Origin: Pyrus communis
Taxonomy: Eukaryota; Streptophyta; Magnoliopsida; Rosales; Rosaceae
DNA: 64,000 bases
NCBI RefSeq assembly: GCF_963583255.1
Contig: NC_084819.1
Location: forward strand, 10,786,471 to 10,850,470
Direction: 5' to 3'
Below the pieces are notes generated by a model. That model was not told the DNA's origin. It did not search any database and saw only the letters and a list, made by a program, of their open reading frames with translations. Below, in pieces: positions 12,846-24,993 of this stretch (the stretch's first letter is position 1; each line of letters starts with the position of its first letter). Both the position numbers and the translations under genes were made by a program.

Positions 12846-13459
12846 CTTCTCTACCTTAGCATGCACGAATGCCACCGCGGCGTACTAAAGGAAAGTCTGG
12901 CTGTAAACTGATACGAAATATAGCACATGTTAAGCGTTGTACATAAACTGTTTGTACATATAGTTTGGCCTTGAGAGCCACATTGTTCGGCTCATCCTTC
13001 GTTATGATTTTGCGAAAAAATTATCAGAACGTCTTGCTCTGTTCTTCGTAGACTTTAAGAATGCATTACGTGCTGAAAAGTAGACTTTCGCTCCGTTGCA
13101 CTGTTGAGATGAAACATATTTCAAGGGAGCAAACATCGTATCATTCGTGTAGGTTAGCAAATATATTCTAGCAAAAAGCCGTTTCGTAATTACAAATGGG
13201 GGTTTTCTCCCTCCCAACCTCTTACTGCCTTCAATGACATTTTTGTCTATACAATAGAAACAGTTGGTCGCATCGCAACGCCAATCAGATTATGCTCACG
13301 AAAGTGCTTTTTTGTCTGCAAAACCAACTGGACAACAAGAGAAAAATTGCTACACAGGCAAATAGGTAGAAACTGTAACTCGATGGGAAAAATTATCGAA
13401 AAAAGAAAAAAGAAAAAAAAAAAGAGAAACTTGTGTTGCCTTGTCTGACGACAGTCTGG
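12846..13459. other. Convergent 3' intergenic region
   Basis: The 614 bp between the stop codons of the RING-CH gene (plus) and the WD40 gene (minus). It should contain both 3' UTRs and polyadenylation sites. No further gene is seen; a purine-rich run lies at 13395-13428. Confidence 0.75.
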
Positions 13460-16400
13460 TCATTGCTTGTAACCCGAACTGCCAACCTTGACTGAGGACA
13501 AAGGCTTTTCCTTCGAGCTGGTACTTAATTCGGAGGAGTTGTTTGATTGGGTTTCTGAAACCCCAGGTCTCACCCAAACTTTTATATGCCCGTCTCGGCA
13601 GACAGTAAGAACGGATTCTTGGGTAAACATCACGCCAGAGAGGGGTTCAGTGTGTACCCGGTGAGCAACCAGCGGTGATAATTTTGGAACATCTCGCAAG
13701 CTTGGAGCAGGCTGCAGAGTACCTACTGGAAGTGCATTGTCCCAATGAGATGACTGGCTTCCAGCACTATATGTGGGGGAGCCGCCAGGAGGACATCGCC
13801 GCAATGGCACCACAATCTCATCCATTTCCAGGTCCCACAGAAGCAACTGTGTGTCCTGTACTCAAACGAAAAGGGTAAGCTGAAAAACTAACAAGATTAA
13901 TCAAAGATCATCAATTCTCACAAATTCATTTTCAGCTCAGACTATCTTTCTTTTCAAATAAACTTAAGCCTCGTATCTTGAGTTTTAGGACGATGAGAAA
14001 GGCAGTGACCAATAAAAGTTTACAGAAAAGGATTACAACTAAGCAAACTACGGCATTTTTTTTACATGAGATATTTGATTATGTAAATACACAAATTTTG
14101 ACACATCCAACAATTATTTTTCTGATACCTGACCGACAGAGCCAAACCGGTACATGACAGTCTCCCCCATACCATCTGAATTTGGTGACGACCAATACGA
14201 ATCAAACGCCACTCCACTAACCTGCCAACATCATCCAGTAAGAACTTAGTAAATAAGTCACAATCGGGTAATATAACAAGCGCAATGCTATTTAAAAAAA
14301 AAAAAAAAAAAAAAACACTAACCCAAGAGTTGTGCCCCTCTCCCCATGCTACAACTTTCCGATCTTCCATGCTCCAAACTTGAACTAGATCATCTTCACC
14401 TCCTGTCAGTATGTATTTTCCATCCATACTGTTCCAATTTCAATCAATCATACTATCCTCTCAAAAGTATAATAATATCTTTATGCAAAAAAGGCCAAAT
14501 AAAAAAGAAGTTCAAAATTCACTGGTCATTTACAAGATCGGAACAATATTATAAAAACTAGCAGCAAGCTTCAATAGAAAACCAGTAAAGATGCACACCT
14601 CCAAGTGCAACATAAAAGGGCCCCATAGTAACTTTTGCCACCACATATAAGTTGCTGTTTTGAGTAGTCAAAAACACGTAGATAACCTGCATTCAGTAAT
14701 TAAATTTAGCTCATATTTAACCTAATGCATAAAAGGATCCTTGAACCAGGGAAAAAAAAGAGCAATTGCACGGTGCAAACAATGACATTATACCATCTCT
14801 TCCAACAGTCGCTAAATAGGACCCATCGGTCGAGAAAGCAATACTATTTGCTGAACCTTGGCAGATATGCCATCTGGCAGTTGGGTTACTCTGCACACAC
14901 ATAACAGGAAGTCAGCAGGAAAATGGTAGTTGGAAAAGGAAATAGAAATTCCGCTTTTCAGATATACATTTCCCCCTTATAACTATCTGACGTTTATCAG
15001 TCATATGTTGATGCAATGCAGCCTTCGGTAAATAACCACAATGATATTCCAGTATAATGGACATGAACCTGTAAGATCTCAAACAGAACTTAATTAACCG
15101 ATAGATTTTGTTTGGACAACTTAACATTTGAGAACATTGTAGGTTAAAATAGCCTAGCAAATGAAGACCGAGTTTCACAAGTCTCCAACAGTGCCTGTAG
15201 TAGACTAGGAATCTACACTGTCAATTAATAACCAAACTACAGCACCCAAAAAAATTTATATCTAAGAATATGATACAAACTTTGTTATCAAAAGGTCAAC
15301 ATGGTGTCTATTAACTGTCAGAAGTCTTAAATTCACCATATTGACATAGCAGCTGCATGTTGAGCCTTATCTAAATTATAGAAAAACTTTCACAGCCACT
15401 TTTAGAAGAAATAGGAACATGGGGAACACAACTCAATACCTTATTATAACGTGCATGCGAAACTGAAAATTGAGCTGGATCTTTGATAACAGGGAATGAG
15501 GAATCGCCTGCCCCATCTTTGCTCTAGAAAGTAATAAAGATAAATAAAAATCAAATCAAATTACCTAATATACATGGAAAAAAAAAAGTAAAGTTAGCGA
15601 AAAGTATTTTTCCGATAGAGGCTTGCCTTTTCATATACATACAGATTCCCATCGGCATAAGCGACAACAAAAGCACCGTCACCACCAGGAACCCATGCAA
15701 TACTAGTACAACGGCTGTTGAAAACAGGTATTAATCAAGCTACTCCACAAAAGTGTCCCAAAAAAAAAAAAAATCAAAGAAATCAAGGAGTCACAATGCT
15801 CTCAAATGATACTCATTGAGGAAATGACACACAAGCAAAAAATCAGTACAAATGCATAATAGTCCAAGTTACAGGGACTAAATTCACCAGTTCAGTTAGA
15901 CCCAAATCATAGGATACGGGGATGTTAGCTAATATTTTATAAACGAAAGATCCAAAATTTACAATAAGGCATCAAAACGGCCTCAGCCAAGCATCTACTA
16001 AAACATTCTTGAAACCAAAAGATCCAGACTCCACATTGGACTACTGAAAATGGCCAGTGTGAGAGAACAAGAATCAGTCCTTGCAAGAGTGATGAAACAA
16101 GACAGTACGCACCAACTTGCAGCCATGTGTAGAGAGAAAATTATACTGGTCAATGTGAAGCCTAAACCAGAAATAGACTAAGATCCACAGCCACTTAGAG
16201 TGTTCTATTTTCCTTTTTCGATCGTTAAGCTACCTTCTAAACTCTACAGAAGCCAACTTAAAAATTCAAATATACCAACCCATACTGCATCAATGAACAA
16301 ATTGTAGAGTAGTTCTTCAGCTTATTCTAAGCCACTCAACATTACAGAAACAACCATTACTTTCGAACCTCCTATAAAGAAAGCATTTAATGATTTAATC

Positions 16401-17968
16401 TACTTCTAGTTTCAAGCTGTCTTTGAAAAATATAAGCTAAAAATGAGTAAAAATATGAGAGAATCCTATTCTTACCTGTTACTAACAGAGCCATCTTTGT
16501 TATAATGCTGAGCACCTACAAGCTTCTTTCCAACATCCTGCAATTGCTGTCTCAGTGACACTGAGTAGACTACAAAAATAAACATACAACCATTCAAAAT
16601 ATTTTAACTTCATACAAAATAAAATTAAAAGAGGGGTGTGCTACCCACACACCCCATTTTACTTCTCACACACCCCTTGATAATTTCTATCAGTTGATCT
16701 TCTTCAATTCAACCGATTTGACGGCTGAAAATTAAAAAGGTGTGTGAGAAGTAAAATGGGGTGTGTGGATATCACACCCCTTAAAGATTGTGATTTCAAA
16801 TGCAAGCAAACATTTGTACCATCACCGCAACTCAACCCAATAATCAAATCATGACCATCCTTCACATCTTGATCAAATGCGTGGCAGACAGGGTTTGAAT
16901 TACTGAAATGTATAGACTTTATTGGATCCTACATGCACAAGAAACCAATCATAAACCAATCCCAGCTCCTAATCTACAAAAGCAACTCCTAAACCTACAA
17001 AAGAAAATCCTAAAATACCTTGTCTTGAGAATTCAAATCACTGATGAAGATCGCATCCCCCACATTGAAGATCAAATAATTCCCTTTCCCATCAAAATTC
17101 GAAGTAGAAGTCGAAGTACTCGAACTGGAAGCCACCAAAGACCCAACTCTACTACTCGCACTGACACTCTTACCTCCTCCATTCCCTGCAACAAAGCTAA
17201 GCGCCCGGGTCCCATTACCACCACCCAACAACCTTGCTGCAGCTGAACGTACGCCACCTCCAGTGCTGAAGCTTGAAGATGGCGCGGTCGGGGTTGATGG
17301 AGCAGGTTTATCCTTAAGATTTGCCAATGTTGCCTGATAATCCACAACCCAGAAAGCTTTTAACTTACATATCACGAATCGGAAATGAAGAAAATACTTG
17401 CAGAGTAACTGAACTGAACTATAAACTATTTACAGGTATAAGTTAGTTGAATTCATCCAAAACTGCACTAAAAAAATTAAACTTTACGAAAATGTCAAAG
17501 TAGGATTAATTAGTTCGAATACTGGGTCTTGAAGCACCTCATATTTCCAGCATTAACATTTCTTTCAACAATTAACCTAAAAAATTACACACTCCAAACA
17601 AATCCCAGAAAATTAAATTCCAATCTTCAATTTTCTAGCACATGAGTATTAAATATTGATAAAACCCCTAAACAATCGCCGTTACCAAAAACAGAAAAGG
17701 CCACAGCTTTACAAAAAAAAACCCCAAAAATTGCTACTCGAAAAAGAAAAATTCCCAATAAGGGCAACGAAAGAAATTAATGGCGGAAAATTCAGTGCAC
17801 CTGAGTGACGGTTTTGCCATGGGCGTAGTGAAGGAGCCCCGAAGGATGCGTCTTCTCGTACTGAAGCTTGTACTTTCCCTCAGGGGTTTTGAAATAGGTC
17901 TTGAGACCCGGCGACTGAGCGTTGTTAGACGACGCCGTTTGCATCATACCGTTGGCCGTACTGATCAT
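13460..17968 (-). CDS. WD40-repeat protein of the DMWD/WDR20/CreC family, 11 exons
   Basis: Predicted 545-aa beta-propeller protein. Exons in sense order: 17968-17801, 17333-17019, 16928-16820, 16569-16476, 15714-15627, 15523-15440, 14890-14794, 14686-14599, 14428-14323, 14221-14129, 13855-13460; phases all agree (1638 nt). The N-terminus ([11 protein letters not shown]) is followed by a stretch typical of the family ([13 protein letters not shown]), then a Ser/Gly-rich linker around residues 60-140. WD repeats include the 230-257 ([11 protein letters not shown]), 300-326 ([13 protein letters not shown]), 351-368 ([13 protein letters not shown]), 416-424 (LLLWDLEMD) and 489-509 ([10 protein letters not shown]) units. 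Intron 5 starts with GC (AAG|GCAAGC). In animals WDR20 and in fungi CreC activate USP12/46-type deubiquitinases (family knowledge); the same role here is inference. A MITE sits in intron 3, and a copia LTR lies about 0.5 kb upstream. Confidence 0.93.
16633..16780. mobile_element. MITE with ggggtgtg termini, hAT-like, in WD40 intron 3
   Basis: A 148-bp element with long inverted ends: the left arm (ggggtgtgctacccacacac...acttctcacacac) pairs with the right arm (gtgtgagaagtaaaat...cacacccc). A related copy is at 25832-25977. Flanks ttaaaaga and ttaaagat resemble a 7-8 bp target duplication, as in hAT elements. It lies between exons 3 and 4 of the WD40 gene, clear of both splice sites. Confidence 0.8.
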
Positions 17969-18475
17969 GGTGTCGTCGTTGTCGATTAGAATATGCCTGG
18001 GAGCATACGATCATGACCCCTCCTAGGGTTTGGAATGCTTCAACTTTTTGGTTCTTCTGGGTTCGAAATCGATAGGAGAGACATGGGTTTTGCTCCGTTT
18101 TTGCGTTATCGTGCTCTCGCGGGGGCTTCAATGGCTTCCAGATCAAATGGCTTGGACCGTCTGGTTTGCGGCTTTTTTTTTTCCTCTTTGCGGCTTATGT
18201 GACAAGTGTTTGTTGGTAAGTTTTCAAGGATGGAGATTTAACATTGTGCTACCAGTCAATGGAGTGGACGGCTAGGATCCGAGTATTTTTTTGTTTTTTT
18301 TTTGGGAGGGTAAGTAACTTCGGATAGTGAGAGTTTTGACGAAGCAGCAAATAAAGGGAGGAGATTGGATTTGATGATTCAAACTGCGGGAAGAGGTTGG
18401 TTTTGTTTACATTTGGGGGCTTTCCTTGTTGAAAAAACAAAATTGTGACTTCAAACAATGTATTAAATTTGAAAG
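17969..18475. promoter_or_regulatory. Short promoter and 5' UTR space of the WD40 gene
   Basis: About 500 bp separate the WD40 start codon (17968, read leftward) from the 3' LTR of a minus-strand copia element. The promoter and 5' leader must lie here or in the LTR. I see no clear TATA box. Confidence 0.45.
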
Positions 18476-18808
18476 TGTTGTAAAATCGACGGTGTGTACA
18501 GTGAAATAAATAAAATAAGATACAAAATTTACAAGGTTCCTCTACAGCTGGTATGACTGAAGTATGTCCTCGGAGCAGCAGTGATGCCTTCATTATAATT
18601 TAGAATAATAGGAGTACAAAATAACTCTCTGCTATCTCCTCTCCTCTTCCTCTCTTTTCTCTCTTCCTCTTTTGTGAACTTATATTTTTTTATGTTGTGT
18701 GGAGTTTGTATTTATATAGAAAATAGGAGTCATATGAGGCAAGCTTCGGCAAACAGTGGAAGGGCCCATTATTTAATTCTTTGAGTTGACATCCCGTGTT
18801 CTACAACG
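18476..18808 (-). repeat. 3' LTR of the copia element
   Basis: About 333 bp, closely matching 24582-24916. On the minus strand it starts CGTTGTAGAAC, where the expected first base T has become C. It lies nearest to the WD40 gene and shares its direction of reading. Confidence 0.9.
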
Positions 18809-20249
18809 CTCCCCCTTGAATGGCCATAAGTCTTTGATTGACTCGTTAAAATCTTGATCTGTTTTTGAATGCTCCCCCTGATTAGTAGTACCATATATGT
18901 TGCGCTTGTTGACTTTCCACATGCTTGTTCTTGAGTTCGGATGAAGGGTCTTCTGCTAGACTTTATCCAAAGGTCTAAATTTACTTCATTTATTTGGAGC
19001 TAAATTTGATTCAATGGTGTTGGACACTTGATCTTGAATCGGACTTGTGATTTCTTTAAGGGCCTTGGGACTTGTTCTCGAATGAAATGGGACCACGAGC
19101 AGCTCCACGTAACAAGTGATCTTCGGCTCCGTCGGGGATGAATCGACACATGTTTTGTTGTGCTTGTCTTCACATGCTTCAATGTATCATTTTCACTTGC
19201 CTTATCTGTTCCCATCGCAGAAGTGGTATTTTCCCTAGTTTTCCCATATGCAAGTGTGACATCTTCTCTTGCAGTATTTGTCCCCTAATGCAGGAGTGCA
19301 ATGCAACCCTTGCATTTGAATGGTCCTTCAGAACATCACTTCTCATCAACTCATCATGCTTGGCAGCTTCAGTGTAAATAACCAACATCATATCAACAGT
19401 TGAAAATGAGTACTCGAGAGCAATGCAAGGTAAGCAACCATGCAAAGATTCTGGGCAATCAGTTCTAGATCGGGAGATTGATTCCATATGGCAACTGATT
19501 GCTCTCTTTCTCCTTATCCTGCAGGTGAGAACAAGGACAAAGGAAATGACAGGGAGATTGCATGATATGAGATACTTTTGCTTTCGCCCCTGATGATATG
19601 AGATACTCTTGTTATGGTGTGACTTGTTTGAAGAGGTATTCTCGGAGAGGAATAAAACTGAGTATTTCGAGATGCTTTGTTGAAGATACATTCTCGAAGA
19701 TGAGGAAAAGTTAGGAATTCTTACAAGTCTGCCTTGTTATGTAGAACAGAGGTCGACATATATAGAGATTTCCTAATAGCAAGTAGTGGTGTTGTACCTT
19801 TACTCTTGTCAGCAACTGTGGTGTAATTAGAATAGTAAGATTTACGCATTTTCAACTTTGTCAGAAATCTTTGACAAAGTTGCACGTGATATCTGAAAAG
19901 CTGAGATTGCGTCTGAAAAATGTTGATGAACTTTGATCCAGGAAATCCGATTTTTGAAATTCGGAGAACGGTGCTTTTTCGAACTTCGAACAAGTGGCTC
20001 TGTTGCCTCTTCTTTTTATAGAGGCATCAATTGTGCTCAAAATGTATGCTCGAAAAATTGCTACATGTAGAATTTTTCCCTTCTTGCACTTTTGAGATTT
20101 TATCTGACCTTATTTTTCCTTCATCATTTCTAAAAATGGCTTGCCCATCTAACCTTTTTTTAGATTTGAGTCTCGGGAGGGATACCGACGAGTCGCGTCA
20201 GGATAATATATGACACCCATCCTTCTCATCTTCTAATGGCCCTCTTACA

Positions 20250-20750
20250 GCTGGAGACTCTGTGATGAGGAATAACATAACCATTACAGTGGTAGCTAGG
20301 AATCTTCTCACTTCAAAGGATAATAGAATCCTTTCAAAACGGTCTGATTAGTCGGCCGTTCAAGACTCTTTGGCTCTCACCGTTCAGTGTGCTGGCTCTG
20401 TTTCTAATATGGACCAACGCCTACTTACTCAAACTTACCAATTTGAATCATTGATGGCTGATGTGCAAGTCTTAAACAAGAGATCAGAGGGCTCAAGCAT
20501 GAGAACAGAGTGTTACACGTGCTTGCAAATAATTACTTGACCAGCTGCAAGAATCCGAAAGTCGGATTTAAAGTGATCACCAGAGGTTTGTTGCTAGATT
20601 CTGAAAGTAAAGTAACTGATGCCTTCCCCTCCTGGTCTTTCACCAAGTACTGGGGGGTCGCATGATCAATCTTCAGTGCCTTCTTCTTCTGGGGTACTGC
20701 CGAGTACTGAGGCTTCACATGAGAAACCTTTATGAAGGCTCCATCTTGTT
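20250..20750 (+). pseudogene. Coiled-coil gag-like relic inside the copia element
   Basis: Plus-strand frames, split by frameshifts and stops, give SNMDQRLLTQTYQFESLMAD, then after shifts a heptad-like part (EIRGLKHENRVLHVLANNY) and a Ser/Pro-rich tail (GLSPSTGGSHDQSSVPSSSG). I recall similar proteins as retroelement-derived open frames common in Rosaceae genomes; this is memory, not a search. It runs opposite to the host copia element, so it is probably part of another inserted element whose ends I cannot place between about 18.8 and 20.8 kb. Confidence 0.5.
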
Positions 20751-21163
20751 TGTTTGTTTTAACTCATGTGTATGCACATACTTGTAATTTCTCAGAGATA
20801 TCAATGGATAAGCTTTATTTCATTCAATGTATTGTGCCAAATACAATAAAGCATATACTTCACTAAGATATGGTACTTCTGGACCAAATATCAATTTATC
20901 TTTACCCTCACAAAGATAAATGATCATTCTTAGTGCATACATCATTTGAGTATTCAACTCATAATCTTCAATCCATATGATTCTTTAATAACATAAACAT
21001 CATAGATAATATTCGTGTTGGCATATTGTTCGATTTGCAGTTCAAGACAATATTCCTTTCAACACTTTATAATCTTTCTAGACTCTTCAAGAGTCCCAAT
21101 CTAATGTCATCGACTCTTGCAAGAGATTTTAGTATGTTACAACAATATCATAGTGATAGTACT

Positions 21164-21457
21164 TGTAACATCCCACATCATCCAGGGGAGTGGATCATGT
21201 AAGCCTTATATGTATATTCTCATCTCTACCTAGCACGAGGCCTTTTAGGAGCTCACTGGCTTCGGGTTCCATCGGAACTCCGAAGTTAAGCGAGTTCGCG
21301 CGAGAGCAATCCTAGGATGGGTGATCCACTGGGAAGTTCTCGTGTGAGTTCCCAAAAATAAAATCGTGAGGGCATGGTCGGGGCCCAAAACGGACAATAT
21401 CGTGTTACAATGGAGTCGAGCTCGGGATGTGATGGGGGCTCGGGCAGGGATGTGACA
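21164..21457 (+). mobile_element. Cassandra TRIM solo LTR with 5S-rRNA-like promoter
   Basis: A 294-bp LTR starting TGTAACATCCCACATCA and ending GGGATGTGACA, with a perfect 5-bp target duplication gtact (21159-21163 and 21458-21462). Bases from about 21235 to 21345 resemble plant 5S rRNA, including the internal control region (aactccgaagttaagcgag, then ggatgggtga and tgggaagttctcgtgtg). Cassandra LTRs are known for this captured 5S sequence. It lies inside the copia element, so it is younger than that insertion. Confidence 0.93.
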
Positions 21458-22333
21458 GTACTCACTAAGGCAATTTATACTATCCATTGGTATTGAGTAC
21501 ATATTTTATGCTTTAGCCCTACAAGGCTTTCTTCATGCAATTTGAATTCTTTAGGGATTTTCTACACTTTATGACACGTTTTCCTTTGAATTTTATACAG
21601 AACAACTTGCTTCCATTTATACTTGAGGGATTTACTTGTTGAGATATGATGTGGGCGACTCATAACCCTTCGTATATAATTCTCCATTCATATGAACTTG
21701 TTTACAAGAGTATAATTTCAGGTATCACTAAGTAACCTTGTGTCATATCATGCGACTGTATTTCACTATATTACAAATGCCCATATGTAACCTCCTTGGT
21801 TCAAAATCTTTTGGCTATAATACAACATCTTTTGGCCATTTGTATTATATACATGTATATAGGTTCATTTTTTTACGTTCTTACAAAATTGTAATGGAAT
21901 TGCCTTTCTCCATTTTTTGGTCAATAATCTTTCCTTTCGTCGACCGAAAAGAACGAGACTCAATATCAACACAGCTCATTGATGAATTTAGTAGCTACTT
22001 GTAAAAACCAAAATTACCATTGGTTATTATCAATCTGTGGTCCCATATTCTCAAGTGCATGCACATGCATAAAAACTTTTCATTTCTTTTGGATATCCAT
22101 TGCCTCTTCAAAGGCATTACACTATCTCTTCCAGGATAGTCATAATTTCAGAGAATGCAAATCATAACCTCTTCTTGAGCGTTATAGAGCTTGGATTGTA
22201 ATTTCCACTCCTGGAAGTTGAGTCATTGGAACCTATATTTCTACCATGCTTCATGCATGAGACACCAACATTCCCAAATCCGTGGATTGTCCTTTTTGGG
22301 ACGTGTATCCATGCGGTGATTGTCATGAAACAG

Positions 22334-23170
22334 TTATGCTTCAGGAATGCAATAGTTCAGTAGTGTCATATTCTTCTTCTTTCGAATAACTGAACCTTTT
22401 GAGTTTAAGGGTATGTCACACTTCAGGTATGCAATAGATAAATCATTTGCTGCCTCATTATATTGTTCAACAGGGACATCAATTCTTGTAGGCACATTTG
22501 AAGCAAGTATATGTGATTTCATTCCTTTCGTTGCATCATTAAAAGCATCTGGCATTTGATTGACACATCATTCAATTATTCTTACTTCATTTTCATATTG
22601 ATTGCTTCATGAATCAAAATAAGACAAATTCTCTTCGTTCTTCTGGAACGATCTTTTCTCATCATTCTTTTGGAATGATATTTTCTCATTGTTCTTCTGG
22701 AATGGTGTTATTTTCTCCCTCTAACGATGAGAAAATTGTCTTATCAAAATGATAGTCCATAAACCACGCAGTAAACATATCCCCAGTCAAGGGTTCGAAA
22801 TATTGAATGATAGATAATGAATCAAATCTAACATAAATTCCTAGTTTGTGATGATGCCCCATTTTAGTATATTGTGGCAGTGCAATAGGCACATAGATAA
22901 CACAACCAAAGACTCATAAATGTGTAATGTTTGGCTTGTGCCCAAACACGAGTTGTACTGAAAAGTATTGATGGTTAGCAACAGGTCTCAACCTAATTAA
23001 TATTGCATCATGTAAAATGACATGTCCCTATGTAGAAACTTGACAATTTCATTTTCATAAGCAGAGCGCGGGTAATCAATTTCATCCGCTTAATAAATAC
23101 TTCTACTAAACCATTTTGAGTATGGATATAAGGAACTTCTGGTGTAGACTGAGACTCTTTTGGCCTTTAT
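22334..23170 (-). pseudogene. Copia pol relic (integrase to linker region)
   Basis: Minus-strand translation shows integrase-like pieces in several frames: PYIHTQNGLVEVFIKR at about 23090-23140, then a part with KMGHHHKLGIYVRFDS and PLTGDMFTAWFMDYHFD (22686-22892), and downstream SHILASNVPTRIDVPVEQ (22334-22555). The order and wording match the copia integrase C-terminus and the segment preceding reverse transcriptase. Several frameshifts and stops separate the pieces. Reverse transcriptase itself is not clearly readable. Confidence 0.8.
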
Positions 23171-23389
23171 TACAGTTAAGTTGAGGCACTACGGCACTTC
23201 AAACTTATGGTACTCATCAAGGAACTTCATGTCCTGATCTTAAAGATCAAAGGACTTTATGCCCGATCCTTTCGCATGATGAAACTTCAGGTCCAAAATG
23301 ATGAGGATCAAGAAACTGCAGGTTCTGATCTGATCAAGGAATTTCAAGTCCTATATATACTCATCGTAACAAAAGATAAGTACAATAAA

Positions 23390-23700
23390 TAAATTAAAGC
23401 AATAGGCGATAATTCCAGCCATAGTAAATAAATTGCATTTAAGTAAATAAAGCTTGTGATAAGGGCTTTAATTCAGCACCATTTACATAAATAAAAACTT
23501 AAAGTAGTAGGCGGTAAAACCATCCATAATAAATAAATTGCTTTAAAGTAAATAGAACTTGTGACAAAGGCTTTAATTCAGCACCATTTACATAAATCAA
23601 AAATTAAAGCAGTAAGCGGTAAAACCATCCATAATAAATAAATTGCTTTAAAGTAAATAGAATTGGTGAAAGGGTTTTAAAGTAACACCATTCACATAAA
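23390..23700. repeat. Direct repeats of about 120 bp, about 2.5 copies
   Basis: Blocks reading 'ggcggtaaaaccatcc', 'ataaataaattgctttaaag' and 'ggctttaattcagcacc' recur at spacings near 115-120 bp. They lie in the 5' part of the copia interior and are not coding. Confidence 0.65.
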
Positions 23701-23713
23701 TAACAATAACATG

Positions 23714-23715
<2 letters not shown>

Positions 23716-23759
<44 letters not shown>
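23716..23759. repeat. (AT)n microsatellite
   Basis: A 44-bp AT run in the copia interior. To its left (about 23400-23700) lie several copies of a roughly 120-bp degenerate direct repeat around aaagcagtaggcggtaaaac and ttcagcaccatttacataaa. Confidence 0.95.
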
Positions 23760-23761
<2 letters not shown>

Positions 23762-24581
23762 CTTTCCACATGGTGCTGTGCACCATCAGAAGCCTTTATA
23801 TCTGTTTTTATTTTTCTTCTTTAGTCGGCACCCTTTTCCAATTTTTTTTTATTATTTTTACCAAATGGTGCCATGCACCATTCAAATTCCTTTATATTAT
23901 TATTATCATATTTTTCTTAGGGTGCAACCAAAACCACACATTTTCATTTTTATTTTTTTATTTTTTTATTTTTTTTACATGGTGCCTCACTATTCCATAA
24001 TCCCCCTATTTTATTTTTTTTTCCTTCCTTCTCTGTCTCTGCCAGTCTTGATCCCAGGGCTAGTAGGGTTGTTGTGGAGGTCGCCCAAATTCAATTTAAT
24101 CAAAAGGCTACCAAAGACTGGCTTTGTTCTTGCATGACCCAGAGAACATGGCATCGCGAAGCAAGAACCTCCATACAAAGACATAGATGACATCGAGGTT
24201 GATGGAGGCATAAGAGAGGGAGGCCTGTGTGGAGTCAGTCCTGCCATCACCATCTCAGACAACTGAGGATTCATAGAAGTCCTCGAGATCCATTGAAAAC
24301 AACGCGATCTGGGTTTCTAAGTTTGATGAGATTCTTCTGGATCTCTAGAAACCAGTTGTCAAGTATGAGTTTTCTCATCTCTTGACGACTGCAGGTCGTT
24401 GTAAATTTCAATTCTCACGGGAATTTGGTGGGGCACTTCTGGCGCGGTTGGAGAGACAGAAAATTGACATACCTTTTATTCTGTGAGATTTTAGCTGATG
24501 GAGGTGAGAGGTAGATAGTGCTTCATCAGATTTATGGCGTTGTGCTTTCCACTGACATGAGAGTTTCTCGTGCTGATAACG

Positions 24582-24916
24582 TGTTGTAAAATCGACGGTG
24601 TGTGCAGTGGAATAAATAAAACAAGACACAAAATTTACGAGGTTCCTCTACAGTCAGTGTGACTGGAGTACGTCATCGGAGCAGTAGTGGTGCTTTCATT
24701 ATAATTTAGAATAATAGGAATACAAAATAACTCTCTCTATTATCTCTTCTCCACTTCCTCTCTTTTCTCTCTTCCTCTTCTGTGAACTTATATTTTTTGA
24801 TGTTGTGTGGAGTTTGTATTTATATAGAAAATAGGAGTTGTATGAGGCAAGCTTTGGCAAACAATGAAAGGGCCCATTATTTAATTCTTTGAGTGGACAT
24901 CCACTGTTCTACAACA
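24582..24916 (-). repeat. 5' LTR of the copia element
   Basis: 335 bp with TGTTGTAGAAC start on the minus strand and TTTTACAACA end. The adjacent inner sequence cgttatcagcacgag is the probable primer-binding region. Confidence 0.9.
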
Positions 24917-24993
24917 GAAAGAGACTTATACAATTTTCATTTGTACTTGAGATTCCAATTTCAAATCACATTTCTTTGATATATCTTGTAGAA

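Larger units (their letters stand above)
18476..24916 (-). mobile_element. Decayed Ty1/copia retrotransposon with nested insertions
   Basis: Two direct repeats of about 335 bp, 18476-18808 and 24582-24916, are LTRs with TGTTGTA...TACAACA ends; the outermost base of the 3' LTR is changed. A perfect 5-bp target duplication, gaaag, flanks the whole (18471-18475 and 24917-24921). Orientation is minus: a primer-binding region reading cgttatcagcacgagaaac abuts the right LTR, and a polypurine tract (caagggggag) abuts the left LTR at 18809-18818. Copia integrase-like sequence is recognisable at 22334-23170. Frames are broken throughout, so the element cannot act on its own. It contains a Cassandra solo LTR and foreign gag-like sequence. 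Confidence 0.9.

Noticed and set aside
16908..17246. Plus-strand open frame of 112 codons
   Set aside because: Antisense shadow of WD40 gene exon 2.
21235..21345. 5S rRNA gene
   Set aside because: The 5S-like blocks here and at 26350-26470, 51720-51830, 52070-52190 and 55505-55625 lie inside Cassandra LTRs, with diverged flanks and no tandem 5S arrangement.
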